The notes below the pieces were generated by a model that saw only the letters and a list, made by a program, of their open reading frames with translations, ran no database searches and was not told where the DNA came from. The translations under genes were made by a program, and so were the position numbers. This document shows positions 18,072-26,939 of a DNA stretch of 64,000 nucleotides, piece by piece; within the stretch, counting starts at the first letter, position 1, and every line of letters starts with the position of its first letter. Where the stretch lies: the NCBI RefSeq assembly GCF_937988725.1, contig NZ_CALKHS010000004.1, forward strand, positions 124,001 through 188,000, in the 5' to 3' direction. The DNA is from an uncultured Castellaniella sp. (lineage in GTDB: Bacteria; Pseudomonadota; Gammaproteobacteria; Burkholderiales; Burkholderiaceae_B).

Positions 18072-19262
18072 ATGCGAGAAGCCGTCATCGTTTCTACGGC
18101 CCGGACGCCGCTGACCAAGGCGCACCGGGGCGAATTCAACATCACGCCGGGCCCGACCCTGGCCGCCTTCGCCGTGCGGGCGGCGGTCCAGCGCGCCGGC
18201 GTCGACCCGGCGCAGATCGAGGACATGATCCTGGGCTGCGGCTATCCGGAAGGCACGACGGGGCGCAACATCGCCCGCCAGACGGTGATCCGCGCCGGCC
18301 TGCCCGTCACGGTGGCGGGCGTCACCGTCAACCGCTTCTGCGCATCCGGCCTGCAGGCCATCGCCATGGCGGCGGGGCGCATCGTGCTGGAAGGCGTGCC
18401 CGCCATGATCGCGGGCGGCGTGGAAAGCTGCTCGCAGATCCAGGGGCGCAGTGCCACGGACGCCGGCTCGACGGGCATCGACCCCTGGATCGCGGAGCAC
18501 AAGCCCGAACTGTACCTGTCCATGATCCAGACGGCCGACATCGTCGCCCGCCGCTATGGCATCACGCGCGAGGACCAGGACCGCTTCGCCGCGGAAAGCC
18601 AGCGGCGCACCGCGCAGGCGCAGGAAAACGGCGTGTTCCGGGACGAAATCATCGCCTGCGCGACCACCATGGCGGTCAAGGACAAGGAAAGCGGCGCGGT
18701 GTCCCAGGTCGCCGTGACAGTCGATCACGACACCTGCAACCGCCCCGGCACGACCTACGACAATCTGGCGAAGCTCGCCCCCGTCATGGGGCCGGACCAG
18801 TTCATCACGGCGGGCAATGCGTCCCAGTTGTCCGATGGCGCAGCCGCCTGCGTGCTGGTCGAGGCCCGGGAGGCCGAGCGTCTGGGCCTGGAGCCCCTGG
18901 GCGCGTTCCGGGGTCTGGCCATCGCCGGTTGCGAACCCGACGAAATGGGCATCGGCCCGGTCTTCGCCGTGCCGCGCCTGCTGCAGCGCTACGGACTGAA
19001 GATGGACGACATCGGCCTGTGGGAACTGAATGAGGCTTTCGCGTCCCAGGCCCTGTATTGCCAGCGCACGCTGGGCATCCCGGATGAACGGCTGAACGTC
19101 AACGGCGGCGCGATTTCCATCGGCCACCCCTTCGGCATGACCGGCGCCCGCATGGCCGGCCACATCTTGCTGGAAGGCCGGCGCCGCGGCGTGAAGCACG
19201 CCGTCGCCACCATGTGCATCGGCGGCGGCATGGGCGCGGCGGGGCTGTTCGAGATTTTCTGA
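18072..19262 (+). CDS. Acetyl-CoA acyltransferase (thiolase)
   Basis: A 396-residue thiolase that cleaves 3-ketoacyl-CoA with CoA, or condenses acetyl-CoA units. The nucleophile Cys is in VNRFCASGLQAIA (near residue 90), the base His in GGAISIGHPFGMTGAR, and the second Cys in ATMCIGGGMGAAG. A GAGGAG ribosome site overlaps the stop of the preceding gene. Together the pair covers hydration, oxidation and thiolysis; acyl-CoA synthetase and dehydrogenase are not in the window. Chain-length preference cannot be told from sequence. Confidence 0.93.
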   Translation: MREAVIVSTARTPLTKAHRGEFNITPGPTLAAFAVRAAVQRAGVDPAQIEDMILGCGYPEGTTGRNIARQTVIRAGLPVTVAGVTVNRFCASGLQAIAMAAGRIVLEGVPAMIAGGVESCSQIQGRSATDAGSTGIDPWIAEHKPELYLSMIQTADIVARRYGITREDQDRFAAESQRRTAQAQENGVFRDEIIACATTMAVKDKESGAVSQVAVTVDHDTCNRPGTTYDNLAKLAPVMGPDQFITAGNASQLSDGAAACVLVEAREAERLGLEPLGAFRGLAIAGCEPDEMGIGPVFAVPRLLQRYGLKMDDIGLWELNEAFASQALYCQRTLGIPDERLNVNGGAISIGHPFGMTGARMAGHILLEGRRRGVKHAVATMCIGGGMGAAGLFEIF

Positions 19263-19311
19263 TCGGCGGCGCGCCGGCCGGGGCCAGGGCGCCTGCCGGC
19301 CGGTTGCCGGC

Positions 19312-20268
19312 CTAGGCGGACCGGTCCGCGTGCCGGGGCGTGTGGGCCCGGGCCTTGACCTCCTCGATGAAGATCTGGATCGCCGGGCTGGGCGAGCGGG
19401 TCTTGCGCATCAGGATGCCGAAGGGCGGCAGGTGCTTGCGGATGGGCAGCGGCACGATGGCCAGGGTGCCGCGTTCCACGTAGTGGTTGGCCACCAGGGT
19501 CGGCATCACGGCCAGCATGTCCGAATGGCGCACCAGGGACGAGGTCAGCAGCATGGACGAGGTTTCCATGATGTTCAGCGGCAGCGCCAGGCGGGCCTCG
19601 ACGAAAGAGAGTTCGATGACCTTGCGCATCGGGCTGGGGTGCGCCTGCAGGATCCACGGCAGGCCGGCCAGGTCGCGCAGGGTGACGTGGTATTTGCGGG
19701 CCGCCTGGTTCTGCGGGCTGCAGACGATCGACAGGGCTTCTTCCTGGATGGGTTCGAACACCAGGCTGGCGCCGTCCCAGGCGTCCGGAATGCGGCCGAT
19801 GACGACGTCCAGCCGTTCCTCTTTCAAGGCGGTGATCAACACGTCGCTGGTGTCGACCTGGATGCTGATCGCCAGCCGCGGATGCTGCTGCTTGACGTTC
19901 AGCAGCGCGCTGGTCAGCAGTTGCGGCACCGGGGCCATGATGGCGCCGACCCGGATCTTGCCGATGTTCCCGGAATGGATGGCCAGCAGTTCTTCGCGCA
20001 CGCCCGCCAGGTCGGCGGAGACCCCCTGCGCATAGCGGGTCATGACGGTTCCGTAGGCGGTGGCCTGCAGGCCGCGCCGGCCGCGTTCGAACAGTTTCAG
20101 GCCGATCAGGTCTTCCATGTCCCGCAGCATTTTCGTGGCGGCCGGCTGGCTCATGCCCAGGTGTTCCGCCGCCTTGCGCAGGGAATGGTGTTCCTGGATG
20201 GCCAGCAGCAACTGCAGCTGCCGGGTGCGGAGCCGGTTGAAGAGAACTGTCTGGTTAGGTATCAACAT
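19312..20268 (-). CDS. LysR-family transcriptional regulator of the tctCBA sugar-acid operon
   Basis: A 318-residue LTTR with the HTH QLLLAIQEHHSLRKAAEHLGMSQPAATKMLRDMEDLIGLKLFER (residues about 18-62) and a full effector-binding domain. The HTH is of the PcaQ/GbpR kind often seen with catabolic transporters. It is divergent from the tctC-led operon across a 93-bp AT-rich spacer, so it is the likely regulator of that operon. The inducer is probably the transported acid or an intermediate. Confidence 0.92.
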   Translation of the reverse strand: MLIPNQTVLFNRLRTRQLQLLLAIQEHHSLRKAAEHLGMSQPAATKMLRDMEDLIGLKLFERGRRGLQATAYGTVMTRYAQGVSADLAGVREELLAIHSGNIGKIRVGAIMAPVPQLLTSALLNVKQQHPRLAISIQVDTSDVLITALKEERLDVVIGRIPDAWDGASLVFEPIQEEALSIVCSPQNQAARKYHVTLRDLAGLPWILQAHPSPMRKVIELSFVEARLALPLNIMETSSMLLTSSLVRHSDMLAVMPTLVANHYVERGTLAIVPLPIRKHLPPFGILMRKTRSPSPAIQIFIEEVKARAHTPRHADRSA

Positions 20269-20271
20269 AGG

Positions 20272-20321
20272 TTATCAGTCTATCATTTAATTTCAATTTT
20301 CAGTTATAGCTATTCTGATAA
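20272..20321. promoter_or_regulatory. AT-rich divergent control region with spaced dyad
   Basis: The arms TTATCAG (20272-20278) and CTGATAA (20315-20321) form an inverted repeat around an AT-rich core that also holds the palindrome ATAGCTAT (20306-20313). This is the likely regulator-binding and promoter region between the LysR gene and tctC. No clear consensus promoter could be fixed. Confidence 0.4.
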
Positions 20322-20361
20322 GCTGCCTAGCACTTCAAATACCAATGACAGGAGACACAGA

Positions 20362-21375
20362 ATGGCCATCCCTTCTTCCAAACCGCTGGCCCGCACGCTG
20401 ATCGCCGCCGGCGCCGCCATGGCGCTGGGCGCATCCGGCGCGGCCGCGGCGGCCGATGCCTGGCAGCCCACCAAGAACATCGAGATCGTCGTGGCGGCGG
20501 GCGCCGGCGGCGGCACGGACCAGCTGGCCCGCCTGATCCAGTCCATCATCACCAAGCATGATCTGCTGAAAGTCTCGACCGTCGTGCAGAACAAGGGCGG
20601 CGGCAACGGCGGCGAAGGTTTCCTGGACATGAAACTGTCCAAGGGCAACCCGTACAAGATCATCGTCGGCACCAACAACGCCTACCTGCTGCCCATGGTC
20701 GCCAAGCTGGGCTACCAGTGGACGGACCTGACGCCGGTCGCCACGGTCGCCCAGGACGACTTCATCCTCTGGACCTCGACCAAGCTGCCCTTCAAGACGG
20801 CCAAGGAATACATCGACGCCGTGAAGGCGGATCCGTCCAAATACCCCATGGGCGGCAGCCAGTCGAAGGACGTGGACCAGACCCTGACCATGCTGATCAA
20901 CAAGGTCGAAGGCACGAAGTTCACCTACATCCCGTTCAAGAGCGGCGGCGAAGCCGTCACCCAGCTGGCGGGCGGCCATATCGGGTCCAACACCAACAAC
21001 CCGGCGGAAAGCCTGTCCCAGTGGAAGGCGGGCCAGGTGCGGCCCCTGTGCGTCTTCAGCAAGGAACGCATGGTCTACACCGAGAAAGTGACCGCCACCG
21101 AATCCTGGTCCGACGTCCCCACCTGCGTGTCCCAGGGCATCAAGATCGAGGAATACCGCTTCCCGCGCACCGTCTTCATGCCGGGCGGCGTGACCGCGGC
21201 CCAGCAGGCCTTCTACGTGGATCTGCTGCGCAAGGTCACCCAGACCCAGGAATTCAAGGATTACCTGACCCGTGGCGCATTGGTGCCGTCCTTCCTGGCG
21301 GGAGACGACTTCAAGAAGCTGATCGAGGAAGACAGCGCGCGTGCGCGGGACATCTTCCGTTCCGCCAACTGGTAA
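20362..21375 (+). CDS. tctC: Tripartite tricarboxylate transporter substrate-binding protein (TctC/Bug family)
   Basis: A 337-residue periplasmic receptor. The signal peptide has a hydrophobic LIAAGAAMALGASGAAAA segment and cleavage near residue 30. The mature part begins WQPTKNIEIVVAAGAGGGTDQLAR, the typical Bug-family opening with a glycine-rich ligand loop. It captures a carboxylate and hands it to the TctA-TctB membrane unit encoded next. GGAG lies 7 bases upstream of the ATG. The downstream enzymes suggest a polyhydroxylated acid rather than citrate. Confidence 0.92.
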   Translation: MAIPSSKPLARTLIAAGAAMALGASGAAAAADAWQPTKNIEIVVAAGAGGGTDQLARLIQSIITKHDLLKVSTVVQNKGGGNGGEGFLDMKLSKGNPYKIIVGTNNAYLLPMVAKLGYQWTDLTPVATVAQDDFILWTSTKLPFKTAKEYIDAVKADPSKYPMGGSQSKDVDQTLTMLINKVEGTKFTYIPFKSGGEAVTQLAGGHIGSNTNNPAESLSQWKAGQVRPLCVFSKERMVYTEKVTATESWSDVPTCVSQGIKIEEYRFPRTVFMPGGVTAAQQAFYVDLLRKVTQTQEFKDYLTRGALVPSFLAGDDFKKLIEEDSARARDIFRSANW

Positions 21376-21457
21376 TGACCTGAAGAGCGGGCCGGCCCCG
21401 GCCGGCCCAGCATCGACCGGGATCGGGTCCCGGTCGGATCCGGGAAGGAAGGACTTC

Positions 21458-21988
21458 ATGAATCAGGATACGAGACAGCCGCCGGACGACGGCGCCGACG
21501 AGCGCGGCGGCATCAGCCTGCGCGGCGGCGGGCTGTTCACCTCGGGCGTGCTGATGCTGATCGCGGTCGTGGTGATGGCCGACAGCGTGGAACAGGGCAT
21601 CGGCTGGGACGTCGCCGGCCCCCAGCCCGGGTATTTCCCGTTCTACATCGGCCTTCTGCTGCTGCTGTCCTGCCTGGGCACGGCGCTGTGGACGCTGCGT
21701 CACTGGTCGCAAGGGCGGGGGCGCCTGACGACGCGATCCGAATTCCGCCGGGTGCGCAATGTTTTCCTGCCCATCGTTGCCTACGTGGCGCTGATGTTCT
21801 TCGTCGGCATGTACGTCTCCGGAGCCCTGTTCATCGCCTGGTTCATGTGGCGCCTGGCGGAACCCGGCCGGCGCCATCCGCTCTGGAAGATCCTGCTGAT
21901 CTCGATCAGCGTCCCGCTGGCGACCTACTTCATCTTCACCGTCTGGTTCGAAGTCTCCCTGTATGCCGGCCCCTTCGCCGATTTCTGA
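21458..21988 (+). CDS. tctB: Tripartite tricarboxylate transporter small membrane subunit (TctB)
   Basis: A 176-residue protein with a short polar N-terminus and four hydrophobic helices (about 30-48, 60-78, 103-125, 140-160). The segment DVAGPQPGYFPFYIGLLLLL is typical of TctB. It is the poorly conserved small subunit working with TctA. The start at ATG 21458 is chosen for the GGAAGGAAGG site just before it; an upstream extension of 39 codons lacks membrane character. It sits 82 bp after tctC and 10 bp before tctA. Confidence 0.88.
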   Translation: MNQDTRQPPDDGADERGGISLRGGGLFTSGVLMLIAVVVMADSVEQGIGWDVAGPQPGYFPFYIGLLLLLSCLGTALWTLRHWSQGRGRLTTRSEFRRVRNVFLPIVAYVALMFFVGMYVSGALFIAWFMWRLAEPGRRHPLWKILLISISVPLATYFIFTVWFEVSLYAGPFADF

Positions 21989-21998
21989 GTGATCCCTC

Positions 21999-23516
21999 AT
22001 GGAACAGTTTGATCTGCTCATGCATGGCATGGAGGTGGTGCTGACCTGGAACCACCTGCTGCTGATGGTGGCCGGCGTGCTGCTGGGCATCCTGGTGGGG
22101 GTGCTGCCCGGCCTGGGCGCGCCCAACGGCGTCACGCTGCTGCTGCCGCTGACCTTCAGCATGTCGCCGGTGTCGGCCATCATCCTGCTGTCGTGCATGT
22201 ACTGGGGCGCCCTGTTCGGCGGCTCGGTGACCTCCGTCATCTTCAACATCCCGGGCGAGCCGTCCTCGATCGCGACCACCTTCGACGGCCATCCGCTGGC
22301 CAAGCAGGGGCGGGCGGGCGAAGCCCTGACCGCCGCTTACACCTCGGCCCTGCTGGGGGCGCTGGTCGGCGTGCTGCTGCTCACCTTCCTGTCCACCTAC
22401 ATCGCGAACTTCGCGATGGAATTCAGTTCGCCTGAATTCTTCGCCGTGTACGTGCTGGCGTTCGGCAGTTTCATCGGCCTGGGCAAGACGCCCGCCCTGA
22501 AGACCGTGGCCGCCATGATGCTGGGCTTCATCCTGGCCAGCGTCGGCATGGATACGGTGTCCGGGAACCTGCGCCTGACCTTCGGGCTGACGGACCTGTT
22601 GCGCGGCATCAGCTTCGAGGTCGCCGTGATCGGCCTGTTCGGCATCGGCGAGATCCTGTGCACGGTCGAGGAAGGCCTGGTGTTCCGGGGGGAAAACGCC
22701 AAGATCAATTTGCGCGTGGTCTGGAATACCTGGAAGCAGATGCCGCGCTACTGGGCCACCTGGGTGCGCAGCTGCGTGATCGGCTGCTGGATGGGCATCA
22801 CGCCGGGCGGCCCGACGGCGGCCTCCTTCCTGAGCTACAGCGTGGCCAAGAACATGTCCAGGCACCCCGAGCAGTTCGGCAAGGGCGCGCTGGACGGCGT
22901 CATCGCTCCCGAAACGGCCGACCACTCGGCCGGCACCAGCGCCCTGCTGCCCATGCTGACCCTGGGAATCCCCGGTTCGGCGACCGCCGCCGTCATGCTG
23001 GGCGGCCTGATGATCTGGGGCCTGCAGCCCGGGCCGACCCTGTTCGTGGAACAGAAGGACTTCGTCTGGGGCCTGATCGCCAGCATGTACCTGGGCAACG
23101 TCGTCGGCCTGATCGTGGTGCTGTCCACCATTCCGCTGTTCACCGCCATCCTGCGCATTCCGTTTTCCATCATCGCGCCCATCATCGTCATCATCTGCGC
23201 CATCGGCGCCTATGCGGTGAACCAGTCGCTGTTCGACGTCGGGCTGATGTTGGTGTTCGGGGTGTTCGGCTACCTGTTCAAGAAGCTGTCCTACCCCATC
23301 GCGCCGCTGGTGCTGGCGGCCGTGCTGGGCGACAAGGCCGAGGACGCCTTCCGCCAGTCCATGCTGTTCTCCCAGGGCAGCCTGGACATCTTCTGGTCCA
23401 ACGGCCTGGTCGGATCCATGACGACGGCCGGCCTCGTGATGGCCTTCCTGCCGCTGATTTCCAAGGCCGCTCGGGCCGTGATCGGCCGCGGGAAGGCGGC
23501 CCGCTCCACCTTTTGA
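21999..23516 (+). CDS. tctA: Tripartite tricarboxylate transporter large permease (TctA)
   Basis: A 505-residue permease with about twelve membrane helices. It carries the TctA signatures GVLPGLGAPNGVTLLLPLTF near residue 35, YWGALFGGSVTSVIFNIPGE near 68, and the repeated motif PETADHSAGTSALLPMLTLG near 305. It is the ion-coupled transport subunit of the TctABC system, taking substrate from the periplasmic receptor. The length is normal for the family. Confidence 0.95.
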   Translation: MEQFDLLMHGMEVVLTWNHLLLMVAGVLLGILVGVLPGLGAPNGVTLLLPLTFSMSPVSAIILLSCMYWGALFGGSVTSVIFNIPGEPSSIATTFDGHPLAKQGRAGEALTAAYTSALLGALVGVLLLTFLSTYIANFAMEFSSPEFFAVYVLAFGSFIGLGKTPALKTVAAMMLGFILASVGMDTVSGNLRLTFGLTDLLRGISFEVAVIGLFGIGEILCTVEEGLVFRGENAKINLRVVWNTWKQMPRYWATWVRSCVIGCWMGITPGGPTAASFLSYSVAKNMSRHPEQFGKGALDGVIAPETADHSAGTSALLPMLTLGIPGSATAAVMLGGLMIWGLQPGPTLFVEQKDFVWGLIASMYLGNVVGLIVVLSTIPLFTAILRIPFSIIAPIIVIICAIGAYAVNQSLFDVGLMLVFGVFGYLFKKLSYPIAPLVLAAVLGDKAEDAFRQSMLFSQGSLDIFWSNGLVGSMTTAGLVMAFLPLISKAARAVIGRGKAARSTF

Positions 23517-23543
23517 TGAATCGATTTTCCGGATGAAGAGATC

Positions 23544-24566
23544 ATGACGCAAGAACAAACCATCGTGGCCCTGACCCTGGGCGACCCGGCCGGCATCGGC
23601 GCCGAACTGATCGCCAAGCTGCTGGCGCAGCCCGCCGAGCTGGGCGATGCCAAGATCGTGCTGGTGGGCGACTCCTGGCTGTGGGAACGGGGGCAGGCCG
23701 TCGCCGGCGTGCGGGTGCCGACCCGGCCGCTGGATTCCCTGGCGCAGGCGCGCCATGCGCCCTCGGACCTGCCGCTGTTCGTGGCCGTGGATACCGTGCG
23801 CGAGGACGAGGTGACCGTGGGCCAGGCGGATCGCGCCGGCGGCGTGTCCGTGCTGCGCGTGCTGGACCAATGCATGGATGCGGCCCTGGCCCGCCAGATC
23901 GACGCCATCTGCTTCGCGCCCCTGAACAAGCACGCCATGAAGATGGGCGGCCTGCGCCACGAAGACGAACTGCACCACTTCGCCCAGTACCTGAAGGTCG
24001 ACGGCTATTTCTGCGAATTCAACACGCTCGACGGCTTGTGGACCGCCCGGGTCTCGTCCCACATCCCGCTGAAGGACGCGCCGCAGTACATCACCCGCGA
24101 CCGCGTGATGGACGCCGGCCGCCTGATCTACCGTTCGCTGCAGGCGGCGGGCAACGCGCAGCCGCGCGTGGCGGTGGCCGCCGTCAATCCTCATGGCGGC
24201 GAGGGCGGCACCTGCGGACGCGAGGAAGTCGACATCATCGTCCCGGCCGTGGCCGAACTGAACGCCGAAGGCATACCCATGCAGGGCCCGTACCCGGCCG
24301 ACACCATCTTCCTGAAGGCCCGCGACGGCCAGCTGGACGCCATCGTCACCATGTATCACGACCAGGGCCAGATCGCCATCAAACTGATGGGCTTCGAAAA
24401 GGGCGTCACCGTGCAGGGCGGGTTGCCCGTGCCGATCACGACGCCGGCGCACGGCACCGCCTACGACATCGCGGGCCGCAACCGCGCCAATGTGCAGGCC
24501 ATGCGCAACGCCTTCCTGATCGCCAGCCGCATGGGCGCTTCCTACCGGGCCCAGGCCGCGGCCTGA
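23544..24566 (+). CDS. PdxA-family 4-phospho-acid dehydrogenase (PdxA2-like)
   Basis: A 340-residue NAD-dependent dehydrogenase of the PdxA family. It has the N-terminal LTLGDPAGIGAELIAKLL, metal-site histidines in SSHIPLK, NPHGGEGG and TPAHGTAYDIAG, and the nucleotide-site MYHDQGQIAIKLMGF. Classical PdxA acts in vitamin B6 synthesis. Copies inside catabolic operons (PdxA2) instead oxidise 4-phospho-D-threonate or -erythronate. The setting between a carboxylate transporter and a sugar-acid dehydratase favours the catabolic role. The usual DUF1537 kinase partner is not in the window, so the substrate remains open. Confidence 0.8.
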   Translation: MTQEQTIVALTLGDPAGIGAELIAKLLAQPAELGDAKIVLVGDSWLWERGQAVAGVRVPTRPLDSLAQARHAPSDLPLFVAVDTVREDEVTVGQADRAGGVSVLRVLDQCMDAALARQIDAICFAPLNKHAMKMGGLRHEDELHHFAQYLKVDGYFCEFNTLDGLWTARVSSHIPLKDAPQYITRDRVMDAGRLIYRSLQAAGNAQPRVAVAAVNPHGGEGGTCGREEVDIIVPAVAELNAEGIPMQGPYPADTIFLKARDGQLDAIVTMYHDQGQIAIKLMGFEKGVTVQGGLPVPITTPAHGTAYDIAGRNRANVQAMRNAFLIASRMGASYRAQAAA

Positions 24567-24599
24567 CCCCTCATTCGCATTTTCCTGACGGAGCTTGAA

Positions 24600-25772
24600 T
24601 TGAAGATCAAACACATCCGCGCCCGCGTCTTCGAATGGCAGGGCAAGACCGTGCCGCCGCAGTCGCATTTCTGCACCAACGCCATGGACGCCCTGTGGGA
24701 CCGGGGCGATTCCATGGGCACCTTCCGCTTTCACGGCTGGACGGTCGTGGAAGTCGAGACCGATGACGGCATCGTCGGCCTGGGCAACGTCGCCCTGGCC
24801 CCGCGCATCGCCAAGCAGATCATCGACCAGTACCTGGCGCCGCTGGTGATCGGCCACGATCCCTTCGACTACGAGTACCTGTGGCAGCGCATGTACCGCT
24901 CCACCCTGGCCTGGGGGCGCAAGGGCGTGGCCATGGCGGCGATTTCCGCCATCGACATCGCCCTGTGGGACATCATGGGCAAGGCCGTCGGCCGCCCCGT
25001 GTTCAAGCTGCTGGGCGGGCGCACGAAGGAAAAGATTCCCTGCTACGCGTCCAAGCTGTACCGCACCGACCTGGACGCCATGCAGGCCGAGGCCCAGGCC
25101 TACGTGGACCAGGGCTTCACCGCTTTCAAGATGCGCTTCGGCTACGGCCCCAAAGACGGCCCCGCCGGCGTGCGCAAGAACCTGGACAGCGTCAAGGCCG
25201 TGCGCGACGTCATCGGCTACGACACCGACCTGATGCTGGAATGCTATATGGGCTGGAACCTGGAATACACCAAGCGCATCCTGCCCAAGCTGGAAACCTT
25301 CGAACCGCGCTGGCTGGAAGAGCCCGTGATCGCCGACGACATCGACGGCTACGCGGAACTGAACCGGCACGGCCCGATCCCGATTTCCGGCGGCGAGCAC
25401 GAATACACCTCCTACGGGTTCCGGCAGTTGCTGGACAAGCGCGCCGTGTCCGTCATCCAGTACGACACCAACCGCGTGGGCGGCATCACGGCGGCGCACA
25501 AGATCAACGCCCTGGCCGAGGCCTACAGCGTGCCCGTCATCCCGCATGCCGGCCAGATGCACAACTACCACCTGACGATGTCCACCCTGGCCTCGCCCAT
25601 GTCGGAATACTTCCCCGTGCACGACGTCGAGGTCGGCAACGAGCTGTTCTATTACATCTTCGAGGGCGATCCCGCCCCGGTGAACGGCTTCATCGACCTG
25701 GACGACGACAAGCCGGGCCTGGGCCTGAGCCTGTCCGACCGCTATCGCGATCAGTTCACGATCATCGAATGA
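24600..25772 (+). CDS. Enolase-superfamily sugar-acid dehydratase (L-rhamnonate dehydratase-like)
   Basis: A 390-residue member of the mandelate racemase/muconate-lactonising group. Metal ligands are in MLECYMGWN, WLEEPVIADD and SGGEHEYTSYGF. The His/Asp catalytic dyad is likely the His in VPVIPHAGQM with the Asp in IQYDTNRVGG. The GEH motif and the C-terminal PVNGFIDLDDDKPGLGLSL resemble RhmD, which dehydrates L-rhamnonate and related aldonates. The start is a TTG at 24600 with GGAG 6 bases upstream. The product would be a 2-keto-3-deoxy sugar acid, which suits the AraD1-like gene that follows. Exact substrate unknown. Confidence 0.8.
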   Translation: MKIKHIRARVFEWQGKTVPPQSHFCTNAMDALWDRGDSMGTFRFHGWTVVEVETDDGIVGLGNVALAPRIAKQIIDQYLAPLVIGHDPFDYEYLWQRMYRSTLAWGRKGVAMAAISAIDIALWDIMGKAVGRPVFKLLGGRTKEKIPCYASKLYRTDLDAMQAEAQAYVDQGFTAFKMRFGYGPKDGPAGVRKNLDSVKAVRDVIGYDTDLMLECYMGWNLEYTKRILPKLETFEPRWLEEPVIADDIDGYAELNRHGPIPISGGEHEYTSYGFRQLLDKRAVSVIQYDTNRVGGITAAHKINALAEAYSVPVIPHAGQMHNYHLTMSTLASPMSEYFPVHDVEVGNELFYYIFEGDPAPVNGFIDLDDDKPGLGLSLSDRYRDQFTIIE

Positions 25773-25812
25773 TCCGCGCCGCGTGGCGCAAGGACGAGAA
25801 CAAGGATTCATG

Positions 25813-26808
25813 ATGCGATTGATTCAATTCAAGGATGCCCAGGGGGTCAAGGCCGCCCTGGTGGACGACACCGACCAGGCCAGCGTCATCGAGGTCGTGG
25901 GCGGCACCTACGCCCTGGCCATGATGGCCGTGCAGCACGGCGTGACGCTCGGCGAGCTGATCCAGCAGCACCTGGGCAACAGCGTACTGTCCTACCAGGA
26001 GCTGATCGATTCCCGGCGCCTGCTGCCGCCGCTGACGCACCCGGATGCCGCCCATTGCCTGGTCACCGGCACCGGGCTGACCCACCTGGGCAGCGCCGAC
26101 ACGCGCGATGCCATGCACGCCAAGCTGGACGCGGACGATGCCAACCTCAGCGATTCCATGCGCATGTTCAAGATGGGCCTGGAAGGCGGTCGCCCCGCGC
26201 CGGGCGAGATCGGCGTGCAGCCGGAATGGTTCTACAAGGGCGACGGCGACTGCGTCGTGGCGCCGGAATCCGCCTTGCCGGTGCCCGGCTGCGCCCAGGA
26301 CGCGGGTGAAGAACCCGAGCTGGTCGGCCTGTACGTGATCGCGCCCGACGGCACGCCGGTGCGCGTGGGCTTCGCCGTGGGCAACGAATTTTCCGATCAC
26401 GTCACCGAACGCCACAACTACCTGTGGCTGGCGCACTCCAAGCTGCGGGCCTGCAGCTTCGGCCCCGAGATCCTGATCGGCGAACTGCCCGCCGACCTGC
26501 GGGGCCAGTCCCGCATCGTGCGCGACGGGCGGGTGCTGTGGTCCAAGCCCTTCGTCACCGGCGAAGCCAATATGGCCCACACCCTGGCCAATCTGGAGCA
26601 CCACCACTTCAAATACGCGGGCTTCCGCCGTCCGGGCGACGTCCACGTGCATTTCTTCGGCACCTCGACGCTCAGCTTCGCCGACGGCGTCAGGACCCAG
26701 GCCGATGACCGCTTCGAGATCTCGCTGCAGGGCTTCGGGCGGCCGCTGCGCAATCCGATCGGACGCCAACCGGACGATGCGTTCGCCGCCGTGCGGAAGA
26801 TCGGTTGA
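25813..26808 (+). CDS. AraD1/GguC-family protein (fumarylacetoacetate-hydrolase fold)
   Basis: A 331-residue protein with the FAH-like core in its second half: GLYVIAPDGTPVRVGFAVGNEFSDH, then a Glu-rich metal region and HVHFFGTSTLSFADG. Family members (AraD1, GguC) lie in aldose-acid operons and are proposed to act on 2-keto-3-deoxy acids such as 2-keto-3-deoxy-L-arabonate. Here the gene follows an aldonate-type dehydratase, which supports action on the dehydrated product. ATG 25813 has AAGGA 6 bases upstream; ATG 25810 is also possible. It is the last gene of the operon. Confidence 0.78.
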   Translation: MRLIQFKDAQGVKAALVDDTDQASVIEVVGGTYALAMMAVQHGVTLGELIQQHLGNSVLSYQELIDSRRLLPPLTHPDAAHCLVTGTGLTHLGSADTRDAMHAKLDADDANLSDSMRMFKMGLEGGRPAPGEIGVQPEWFYKGDGDCVVAPESALPVPGCAQDAGEEPELVGLYVIAPDGTPVRVGFAVGNEFSDHVTERHNYLWLAHSKLRACSFGPEILIGELPADLRGQSRIVRDGRVLWSKPFVTGEANMAHTLANLEHHHFKYAGFRRPGDVHVHFFGTSTLSFADGVRTQADDRFEISLQGFGRPLRNPIGRQPDDAFAAVRKIG

Positions 26809-26830
26809 CTTCGGCAAGCGGCGGCGTGTT

Positions 26831-26861
26831 CCAGGATCGGGGCGCTTGTCCCGGCTCCTGG
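26831..26861 (+). terminator. Possible terminator after the sugar-acid operon
   Basis: The arms CCAGGA and TCCTGG, with an inner CGGG/CCCG pairing, form a hairpin 22 bp past the operon stop. It is followed by GCCGGTTTGTCTT, a weak T-tract. It lies just upstream of the frmA promoter. Confidence 0.4.
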
Positions 26862-26866
26862 CCGGT

Positions 26867-26895
26867 TTGTCTTCCGCTCCGCTTATGCCCATAAT
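26867..26895 (+). promoter_or_regulatory. Sigma-70 type promoter for frmA
   Basis: TTGTCT (26867-26872) and CATAAT (26890-26895) are separated by 17 bp, each near consensus, 44 bp before the ATG of the formaldehyde dehydrogenase gene. Confidence 0.55.
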
Positions 26896-26939
26896 CGGCC
26901 CTGAATCCTAGTGAATCAGACCGAATTGGAGTCTTGCTG

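Noticed and set aside
21936..25811. A 1291-codon open frame opposite the tct operon
   Set aside because: Composition is typical of an antisense frame in GC-rich coding DNA; tctA, the pdxA-like gene and the dehydratase gene on the plus strand carry full motifs.
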